In this document: positions 1 to 5,237 of the stretch, one piece after another
How positions within the stretch are numbered: position 1 is the stretch's first letter
Layout: each line of letters begins with the position of its first letter
Assembly (NCBI GenBank): GCA_021827445.1
Contig: JAKAVW010000205.1
Span: forward strand, 1-5,871
Direction of reading: 5' to 3'
DNA from: Pseudomonadota bacterium
Lineage (GTDB): Bacteria > Pseudomonadota > Gammaproteobacteria > Acidithiobacillales > Acidithiobacillaceae
DNA: 5,871 bases
Translations under genes and position numbers: made by a program
Notes under the pieces: generated by a model
What the model was told of the DNA's origin: nothing
Database searches by the model: none
The model's input: only the letters and a program-made list of their open reading frames with translations

Positions 1-748
1 TTTGCCGGTAGCTGTTGCCGGAACCGGAACCGCCCGCCAGGATGGTGGACCAGCCGTCTATGCTCCCGGTGCGCACATTGAAGACGATATTCTTGGTATC
101 GTAGCTGCCGTAGCTCATTTTGATCGAGGCGCCGGCCGTTTTGGTGGGCTGCAAGGGGACAAAATCGATCTGGCCGCCGATGTTGTTATACCAGCGATCC
201 ACCGGGTTACCGGGACCATAGGTGATGCCTATGCCCTGCAGAATGCCGTTCTGCGGCACCTGCGGACTCTCCCAGAGGCCACTGGAGGGATTCACCATGG
301 GAACGCCGTCAAAGGTGACGGAAAGACTGCCGTTGTCAATCTGGCCACCGGAAAAACCGCCCCAACCCTGCTTGATCCCGTTCACGCTGATAGAGGTCTT
401 GGTGGAGCCGGTATATCCGTAGCTGGAGACGCTGACACCCGGCGCGTAAGACAACGCCTGCGCGCTGCCGCCCACCGGACCGGCCGCCGCCAATTCATGC
501 TTACCCAGCACTTTCACCGATTGCCCTGAATTAAAACGGGTTTTCTGACTCAGGGATTGCGCCTCACTACTCCCGAGGTAAGAAGCTCCCTGCGCAGCGG
601 CATTGACCTGACCAACGTCGACGGCAGCATGGTCGGCGCTTACCGTGCTGGCAGTGACGCCATCAGCCAGGGCAAGTGCGCTCGACAGCATCATCCCGGA
701 TGCCATGAGCGCAACAATTATAGGACGTAACTTCGCGGTATTACGCAT
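1..748 (-). CDS. TonB-dependent outer-membrane receptor, N-terminal part (cut by left window edge)
   Basis: The visible 249 residues run off the left edge. Residues 1-28 form a signal peptide: a basic start (MRNTAKLRP), a hydrophobic core and a likely cut after ALALA. A low-complexity linker (about 29-75, containing AAVDVGQVNAAAQG) is where a TonB box would lie. The plug domain follows (about 76-200), with SVKVLGKHELAAAGP, the SYAPGVSVSSYGYTG segment, SISVNGI, VTFDGVPM and GGQIDFVPL, the usual end of a plug. The first barrel strands follow (IKMSYGSYDTKN). Such receptors import ferric siderophores, other metal chelates or cobalamin using energy from TonB-ExbBD. No FecA-like signalling domain is seen, since the N-terminal extension is too short. 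The ATG at 748 is supported by a GGGAG ribosome site about 10 bases upstream. The gene is left of and codirectional with the VIT-like gene but appears to have its own promoter. The family call is sure; the substrate is unknown. Confidence 0.9.
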   Translation of the reverse strand, partial: MRNTAKLRPIIVALMASGMMLSSALALADGVTASTVSADHAAVDVGQVNAAAQGASYLGSSEAQSLSQKTRFNSGQSVKVLGKHELAAAGPVGGSAQALSYAPGVSVSSYGYTGSTKTSISVNGIKQGWGGFSGGQIDNGSLSVTFDGVPMVNPSSGLWESPQVPQNGILQGIGITYGPGNPVDRWYNNIGGQIDFVPLQPTKTAGASIKMSYGSYDTKNIVFNVRTGSIDGWSTILAGGSGSGNSYRQ

Positions 749-779
749 GTTTAAAACACTCCCTAGTTATGATCGGTAT

Positions 780-797
780 CCCAAAAGAATCTTTGGG
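780..797 (-). other. Small hairpin in the presumed leader of the TonB receptor mRNA
   Basis: CCCAAA and TTTGGG arms (6 base pairs) are separated by a 6-base loop, between the predicted transcription start and the ribosome site. On the plus strand the right arm is followed by five T, so it superficially resembles a rightward terminator, but no rightward gene ends here. The arms are short and the function is uncertain. Confidence 0.25.
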
Positions 798-814
798 TTT
801 TTCAAAGAGGGAGT

Positions 815-873
815 ATCATAATCAACGAATGTGACAACAATGCGACAATTGGATGACTTTTTTATGACTTTTT
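815..873 (-). promoter_or_regulatory. Pho-box-like operator and promoter of the TonB receptor
   Basis: Read on the minus strand, positions 873 to 830 hold four consecutive 11-base units: AAAAAGTCATA, AAAAAGTCATC, CAATTGTCGCA and TTGTTGTCACA. The GTC core recurs at exact 11-base intervals. The last core (GTCAC) ends at 831, and TATGAT at 820-815 follows after exactly 10 bases. No good -35 box is present. The family knowledge used is that PhoB binds pairs of 11-base direct repeats (CTGTCAT type) that replace the -35 and sit about 10 bases before the -10. A start near 808 would give a leader of about 60 bases. Whether PhoB, the local CusR-like regulator or another OmpR-family protein binds here is inference. 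Confidence 0.5.
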
Positions 874-952
874 AGGAACCTATCTAAAAAATGACAATCA
901 CTTCTTTCTTGGACGCTTCGATAGGAGAGGAAGCAAAGCAGGTCTTTACCGG

Positions 953-1645
953 TCAAACACCCGCCTGCCCAAGCAGGTGGCCGATCAGTGTGGTGGCGAT
1001 CATTGAGAGAACCCCCCAGAAGACAACGCGGAGGGCGCCCTTCAGCATGGAGGCACCACCGGCCTTGGCAGCGACCGCACCGAGGACCGCCAGCAGCAGG
1101 ATGGTGGTCGCAAACAGGATAGGCAGCACCCGGCTGTGGGGCATGAAGGCGGCGACCAGTACGGGGAACAGTGCGCCACATGCGAATGCGGCGGCTGAGG
1201 CTAAAGCAGCTTCGCCAGGCCGGGCGGCCGTCATTTTCGTCAGACCCAGTTCATCATGCGCATGTGCAGCGAGGGCGTCATGTTGCATAAACTGCGCGGC
1301 GACTTGCTGGGCCAGTGCCACATCGAGGCCACGCGCCATATAGATATCGCGGAGTTCGAGGAGTTCTTTATCGGGATTTTTCTTCAGCTCCCGTCTTTCA
1401 ATCTCGAGATCGGCCAACTGGGTATCGGCCTGTGAACTCACCGATACATACTCACCGGCCGCCATGGAAAAGGCGCCTGCGACCAACGCGGCAACGCCAG
1501 CAAGCAAAATTTGTTCATGGCTTGCCTGCCCGGCCGCGACACCGGCGAGCAGGCTTGCTGTCGAGAGCAGGCCATCGTTGGCGCCAAGCACACCGGCCCG
1601 TAACCAACTGATCTTCTCATGGTGATGGTGCTCCTCGTGATACAC
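953..1645 (-). CDS. VIT1/CCC1-family Fe2+/Mn2+ transporter
   Basis: This 230-residue protein matches bacterial members of the vacuolar iron transporter family, which move Fe2+ or Mn2+ out of the cytoplasm, probably by proton antiport. The N-terminus is His-rich (EEHHHHEK), followed by TM1 with the family signature WLRAGVLGANDGLLSTASL (residues 14-32; the Asp at 24 lies where plant VIT1 has an essential Asp). TM2 ends in FSMAAGEYVSVSSQ (59-72). A charged cytoplasmic metal-binding stretch (about 75-140, with several Glu, His and Met) comes before three more helices (about 146-168, 172-193, 207-228). The start is GTG at 1645. A TGA lies in frame three codons upstream and no later Met would keep TM1, so the start is well fixed although the ribosome site is weak. 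Length is normal. It is separated from the DoxX-like gene by about 180 bases and from the TonB receptor by about 200, so it may be transcribed alone. Metal preference cannot be read from sequence. Confidence 0.93.
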   Translation of the reverse strand: MYHEEHHHHEKISWLRAGVLGANDGLLSTASLLAGVAAGQASHEQILLAGVAALVAGAFSMAAGEYVSVSSQADTQLADLEIERRELKKNPDKELLELRDIYMARGLDVALAQQVAAQFMQHDALAAHAHDELGLTKMTAARPGEAALASAAAFACGALFPVLVAAFMPHSRVLPILFATTILLLAVLGAVAAKAGGASMLKGALRVVFWGVLSMIATTLIGHLLGQAGV

Positions 1646-1825
1646 GCGGTGTCAATTCTCGGTAGCGGGAAGATTACCAATAAGTGTAACCGGGGCATAA
1701 TACATTGGTCTATATAACCTGGTCGGTAGGCAAGGGTATCATCGGGCGCCAATTCGTGCTTAAGATTTCAGGGGTGACCCGAGAAGTCCGCTGATTTACC
1801 CCTTGTTCTATAATGGAGACCGGGT
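1646..1825. other. Intergenic spacer between DoxX-like and VIT-like genes
   Basis: No gene is seen. Read on the minus strand, a TATTAT hexamer (1702-1697) could be a -10 box for the VIT-like gene, but no matching -35 is found at normal spacing. Near the DoxX-like stop, a GGGGT/ACCCC pair (about 1771-1803) has a 22-base loop and no T run, so I do not call it a terminator. Confidence 0.35.
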
Positions 1826-2776
1826 TCAACCCTTTGACTTTCTTTGCGATGCGGGCGTGAGATAAATCCAGGCCCCCAGGAAAAGGAATGCGATGACATA
1901 GATGTTGGTCGTACCCAGCACATCACCCTTGTTCGCCGTAGCGCCCGGCAGAAACGGTGCACCCCAGCCTTCTGCCGTGGTCCAGACGCCAATGCTGTAG
2001 GCAATACCTACGGGGACCACCCAGCGCAGGCCGCGACCGATGATCAGGTAAAAAGCGATAATACTTTCTATGATCGCGGCAAAATAGCCAAAGAGCACCG
2101 GCCCAACCCAGGTGATAACTGTGATAAAGAAGCTGATATAGGCCGCGATCCAAGCCGGTTCGCCCGGCAGGGCCTGCTGCAGGTAGGTGACGGCGTTGTT
2201 AAGAAAATAGGGCTGCCATTTCCAGAAAGCATCGAAGGCCCACAGAATGCCGAACAAGACACGCGCTGTATGCATAGCTGGCGCATAAATAGGACGATGC
2301 GGTACTTTACTGAGACTCAGACCCTCCCAACTCCGTGTCCAGATCACATAGAGGAAACAGAGTGCATAGATGATGGCGGTACCGGGATCGGTCGCACCCT
2401 GAGTGTAGGGGCCGCCAAAGCCGCCGACGGTACTCCATAACCAGAGGTTATAAATCACGCCCACCACAGCCAGCAGTGGCAGGCCGATACCGGTAATGAG
2501 GGAGATGGCAAGAATGGCGTCGAGCGCTATAGTCGCATACGCCACATGTTGCGCACCCAGTTGCTGGACCAGTTGCGCCATCCAGTGGCCGTAACTCGCA
2601 ATCCAGGCCGGTTGCCCGGATACCCAATCCGCATTGAAGGTACTCAGAAAATGGGCACTATACGCCGGGTTGAGTTGCAACCAGGTATTGATCAGCCAGA
2701 TCAGACCGAAAAGGATGCGGACAGCACCGAAAGCCTGTTTACGGCGCAGTTCCAAGGGCTGTGGTGTTTTCATCAT
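1826..2776 (-). CDS. Two-repeat DoxX/DoxD-like integral membrane protein
   Basis: The frame is open from an ATG at 2857 (343 residues). I prefer the ATG pair at 2776/2773, giving about 316 residues, because the first hydrophobic repeat starts soon after, the upstream 27 residues are not membrane-like, and AGAGG lies just before it; spacing is tight, so the start is uncertain. Using the long numbering, the protein is an internal duplication. Repeat 1 (about 46-175) has VRILFGLIWLINTW, PAWIASY and WSTVGGFGGPYTQGATDPGT. Repeat 2 (about 199-333) has ARVLFGILWAFDAFWKW, PAWIAAY and WTTAEGWGAPFLPGAT. Each repeat has about four hydrophobic helices, as in DoxX/DoxD proteins. DoxD is the large, membrane subunit of archaeal thiosulfate:quinone oxidoreductase, and Acidithiobacillus carries DoxDA-type homologues. 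No DoxA domain is evident here, so oxidoreductase activity is not claimed. It is divergent from the metal-sensing two-component genes, which may mean shared regulation. Confidence 0.75.
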   Translation of the reverse strand: MMKTPQPLELRRKQAFGAVRILFGLIWLINTWLQLNPAYSAHFLSTFNADWVSGQPAWIASYGHWMAQLVQQLGAQHVAYATIALDAILAISLITGIGLPLLAVVGVIYNLWLWSTVGGFGGPYTQGATDPGTAIIYALCFLYVIWTRSWEGLSLSKVPHRPIYAPAMHTARVLFGILWAFDAFWKWQPYFLNNAVTYLQQALPGEPAWIAAYISFFITVITWVGPVLFGYFAAIIESIIAFYLIIGRGLRWVVPVGIAYSIGVWTTAEGWGAPFLPGATANKGDVLGTTNIYVIAFLFLGAWIYLTPASQRKSKG

Positions 2777-2965
2777 GCCTCTCATTGTGTCATTAATAAT
2801 ATGGACATTCTTCAGGAAATCACTACGAAGGTCAAAGACCAGGGATTTTATTGCCATCCCCGCTTTCCCGCCGGGATTCGCTTTGATGATAGAATTATCC
2901 GCTTATTTGTATCTACTGTGATGCTCACATACACTTTTTGCTCTGGTTATCAAAGAATAAATACC
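2777..2965. promoter_or_regulatory. Divergent control region between DoxX-like gene and response regulator
   Basis: This AT-rich spacer must hold both divergent promoters. On the plus strand TTGATG (2883-2888) and TTGTAT (2907-2912) are 18 bases apart and could form a weak promoter for the regulator gene. On the minus strand TATTAT just before the preferred DoxX-like start could be a -10. Three short hyphenated palindromes are present: GGTC-AAA-GACC (2830-2840), TCCCG-C-CGGGA (2866-2876) and TGTGA-TGC-TCACA (2917-2929). No full CusR-type box is seen. If the DoxX-like gene starts at 2857, part of this stretch is coding. Confidence 0.35.
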
Positions 2966-3640
2966 ATGAAAATACTGGTCATTGAAGATGAGCCGAAAAC
3001 CGCCGCCTTTTTGAAAAAAGGTTTCACGGAGGAAGGGGATGTCGTGGATATCGCCACCAATGGTGTGGACGGACAACACCTGGCGGCGACGGGGGACTAT
3101 GACGTCATCGTGCTGGACGTCATGCTGCCGCAGCGGGACGGCTGGTGGGTCTTGCAGGAAATCCGCAAACGGCGGACGGATCAGCCGGTGATCCTGCTGA
3201 CGGCACTGGATGCCGTCTCTCAACGGGTGAAAGGCCTGCAACTCGGCGCCGATGATTATCTGGTCAAGCCCTTCGCCTTTTCAGAACTGCTGGCGCGGGT
3301 GCGCAACATCCTGCGTCGCTGCAACGTGCGCTCCGAGGACGTGCTCCGCTATGCGGATCTGGAGGTCGACCTGCTGCGGCACAAGGTCTGGCGGACGGGA
3401 GAGGCCATCAGTCTTGCTCCCCAGGAGTATCGGTTGCTGGCATATCTGATGCGCTTTCCCGGAGAAGTGCTGACCCGTACACGGATCGCCGAGCAGGTCT
3501 GGGACATGAATTTCGATGGAGACAGCAATGTGGTGGATGTCGCGATCCGCCGGCTGCGCAGAAAGGTCGACGACCCCTATTCCGGCAAGCTGATTCATAC
3601 CCTGCGAGGGGTCGGTTATGTCTTTGAAATCCGCGACTGA
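2966..3640 (+). CDS. Heavy-metal response regulator of the CusR/CopR/PcoR type (OmpR family)
   Basis: This 224-residue cytoplasmic regulator has a receiver domain (1-118) with the acidic pair Glu7-Asp8 in KILVIEDEP, the phospho-acceptor Asp51 in VLDVMLP, Thr79 in LLTALD and Lys101 in YLVKPFAFSELLARVR. A winged-helix DNA-binding domain follows (about 125-222), with LAPQEYRLLAYLMRFPGEVL, the subgroup-typical AEQVWDMNFDGDSNVVDVAI and TLRGVGYVFE. The pattern closely follows E. coli CusR as I recall it (HLAxTGDYD, RVKGLxLGADDYLVKPFAF, QVWDMNFD). This subgroup activates copper, silver or zinc/cobalt/cadmium efflux genes. The ATG at 2966 gives the canonical N-terminus; the open frame extends much further upstream, but that part is the reverse of the DoxX-like gene and not coding. 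The ribosome site is weak (AAAGAA). The gene overlaps the sensor kinase by 23 bases and is certainly in operon with it. The exact metal is not determinable. Confidence 0.95.
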   Translation: MKILVIEDEPKTAAFLKKGFTEEGDVVDIATNGVDGQHLAATGDYDVIVLDVMLPQRDGWWVLQEIRKRRTDQPVILLTALDAVSQRVKGLQLGADDYLVKPFAFSELLARVRNILRRCNVRSEDVLRYADLEVDLLRHKVWRTGEAISLAPQEYRLLAYLMRFPGEVLTRTRIAEQVWDMNFDGDSNVVDVAIRRLRRKVDDPYSGKLIHTLRGVGYVFEIRD

Positions 3641-5060
3641 GGCCCTCCGCCGCGTTACCAGTTCGATAGCCGTACGCCTGACGTTGTGGTATGCGTTGCT
3701 CAGCGTTTTATTGATTGCCGCCGCTGGCAGTGCCTTGTATTGGATACTCGCGGAGCAATTACGGCAGGTCGACAGCCAGATTTTAGCCAGTAAGATCAAT
3801 GCGGTGCATAGCGCACTGAGTCGGCATGCCGGGAATACCGAGGCGCTACGACACGAAACGCAATTGGAGGCGAGTACGATTCGCGGCGTATTCATCTGGG
3901 TCAGCCGCCCCCCTGCCGGCATTATTGCCCGCGGTCGCGACTTCAATCCGCTTCTGGATAGTCCACGACCATTCACGAAATCACCCAATACTCTGGAAAA
4001 AAAGGAGTGGAAATGGAAAATACACGATCACGATCATTATCTGGTCATGGCACAACGCTTTGCAGCTAACCCGCCCACAACGATTTATGTCGCCATCAGC
4101 ACCACGCAGAATGAACAATTTTTGGCCATTTATCGGCAGACGCTGTTACTGGTCATCGCCCTCGTCCTGCTGGCGGCAGTGGCGGTGGGCTATCTGATTG
4201 CGCGGCGGGCTATGCGGCCGGTCGCGCGATTGGCGGAGATCGTCGATGAGTTGGGTGCCGGACAATTACACCGGCGCGTTGCCGACGCGCATTGGCCGAG
4301 CGAACTGCGTACGCTGGCGGCCAACTTTGACCGCCTGCTGGGTCGGCTGGAGACCTCCTTCAACCGTATCTCGCGATTCTCCGCGGATATCGCCCATGAA
4401 CTGCGCACGCCCCTGCATATCCTGCGCGGCGAGGCAGAAATCGCGCTGTCCAGAGGTCGCAGTCCGGCGGACTATCAGGCGTGTATCGCGTCGGCCATGG
4501 ATGAATATGGGCGGCTGTCGCGCATGGTGGACGCCCTCCTCTTTCTCGCCCGCGCGGAGCAGCCGGATACCCAGCTCGACACACCGTTGCTGGACAGCCG
4601 GGAGGAAGTAGCGGCGGTCTGCGCCTTTTATCAGGCCATGGCCGACGAGCTGGACGTCGCGCTGGTCAACCAAGCCATTGGGCCAGTGGCGGCGAATCCC
4701 GGACTGTTGCGGCGCGCACTGGGCAATCTGCTTGGCAATGCGCTGCGCCATACCCCCGCGGGTGGGCGGATCAGCATCCAGACCGCCGTTCAGCCGTCGG
4801 TGCGGCAAATCATCGTCAGCGATAACGGTACGGGGATAGCACCCGAGGATCTGCCGCATGTGTTTGACCGCTTTTATTGCGCGGATGCGGCGCGTCTGCG
4901 TCAGGGTCAGGGCACCGGGCTGGGGCTCGCCATCGTGCGGTCCATCATGCAGTTGCACGGCGGCGAGGTCGCACTGCAGAGTGCATTGGGGATGGGCACC
5001 ACCGTCACCTTGTCTTTTCCGATCATCCCGCCCGAAACTTCGGCACCCCACCAAAGATGA
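3618..5060 (+). CDS. Heavy-metal sensor histidine kinase (CusS/CopS/CzcS type)
   Basis: This 480-residue inner-membrane kinase is the partner of the upstream regulator. The order is: a short cytoplasmic start, TM1 (about 20-45), a periplasmic sensor domain (about 46-174), TM2 (about 175-197), a HAMP linker (about 197-250), a dimerisation/phospho-acceptor domain with His260 in FSADIAHELRTPL, and an ATPase domain. The ATPase shows the N box (Asn370, Asn374 in NLLGNALRH), the G1 box (Asp402-x-Gly404-x-Gly406), the F box (VFDRFY, 415-420) and the G2 box (GTGLGL, 432-437), so it should be active. The periplasmic part contains an HDHDH cluster at 136-140, a plausible metal ligand site. The ATG at 3618 lies inside the end of the regulator gene and has a strong GAGGGG ribosome site 6 bases upstream, which points to translational coupling. 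Length is normal for the heavy-metal sensor kinase subfamily. Metal specificity is inferred only to the level of a heavy-metal sensor. Confidence 0.95.
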   Translation: MSLKSATEALRRVTSSIAVRLTLWYALLSVLLIAAAGSALYWILAEQLRQVDSQILASKINAVHSALSRHAGNTEALRHETQLEASTIRGVFIWVSRPPAGIIARGRDFNPLLDSPRPFTKSPNTLEKKEWKWKIHDHDHYLVMAQRFAANPPTTIYVAISTTQNEQFLAIYRQTLLLVIALVLLAAVAVGYLIARRAMRPVARLAEIVDELGAGQLHRRVADAHWPSELRTLAANFDRLLGRLETSFNRISRFSADIAHELRTPLHILRGEAEIALSRGRSPADYQACIASAMDEYGRLSRMVDALLFLARAEQPDTQLDTPLLDSREEVAAVCAFYQAMADELDVALVNQAIGPVAANPGLLRRALGNLLGNALRHTPAGGRISIQTAVQPSVRQIIVSDNGTGIAPEDLPHVFDRFYCADAARLRQGQGTGLGLAIVRSIMQLHGGEVALQSALGMGTTVTLSFPIIPPETSAPHQR

Positions 5061-5086
5061 CGAATTCGTCATGGTATGGTCATCTT
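5054..5086. promoter_or_regulatory. Palindrome with 11-base-phased GTCAT repeats between kinase and efflux gene
   Basis: A perfect 16-base palindrome (5057-5072, centred on GAATTC) overlaps the kinase stop codon. GTCAT recurs at 5068 and 5079, 11 bases apart, and the inverted core ATGAC is at 5057, again 11 bases away. An alternative pairing, AAGATGAC (5054-5061) with GTCATCTT (5079-5086), forms an 8-base-pair hairpin with a 17-base loop followed by a loosely T-rich stretch. The site could be an operator for an OmpR-family regulator acting on the downstream efflux gene, or an imperfect terminator of the two-component operon. Confidence 0.4.
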
Positions 5087-5237
5087 CTGGTTTTCTGCTT
5101 TTGCGATGATGCGCCAATGGCCGCAGCAGTGATGGCGGTATTTATCCTGTCGGAGATAAAATGGTAGTGGCCGATTATCGGAATCCCCCAGAAGAGCACC
5201 GAAATAATCCCGCGTTCTTCACCGTAAAGGTCAGTGC
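5087..5237. other. Leader/intergenic region of the TolC-like gene
   Basis: No credible gene is seen. It holds two further inverted repeats: TTTATC/GATAAA (5141-5146 with 5155-5160, 8-base loop) and CCGAT-T-ATCGG (5171-5181). I found no convincing -35/-10 pair, so whether the TolC-like gene is read from the kinase operon or its own promoter is open. Confidence 0.35.

Noticed and set aside
2..529. Long plus-strand open frame of 175 codons at the left edge
   Set aside because: It is the reverse of the TonB receptor, whose plug-domain motifs and signal peptide are on the minus strand; the plus-strand product has no family features.
1771..1803. Terminator of the DoxX-like gene
   Set aside because: The GGGGT/ACCCC arms are only 5 bases, the loop is 22 bases and there is no T run.
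2917..2929. CRP/FNR-type binding site
   Set aside because: The TGTGA and TCACA arms are separated by 3 bases instead of the 6 needed for CRP.
2546..2965. Upstream extension of the response regulator open frame
   Set aside because: The extra residues are antisense to the DoxX-like gene and intergenic DNA; the family N-terminus MKILVIEDE begins at 2966.
3281..3988. Minus-strand open frame of 235 codons opposite the regulator/kinase junction
   Set aside because: It is antisense to two confidently identified genes and has no recognisable domain.
4266..5117. Minus-strand open frame of 283 codons opposite the kinase
   Set aside because: The kinase on the plus strand has all catalytic boxes; the antisense product is low in family features and rich in Arg, His and Gln as expected of a GC-rich shadow.
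5117..5167. 16-codon reading frame (MAAAVMAVFILSEIKW) before the TolC-like gene
   Set aside because: It is hydrophobic and could be imagined as a leader peptide, but there is no clear ribosome site and the length is within chance expectation.
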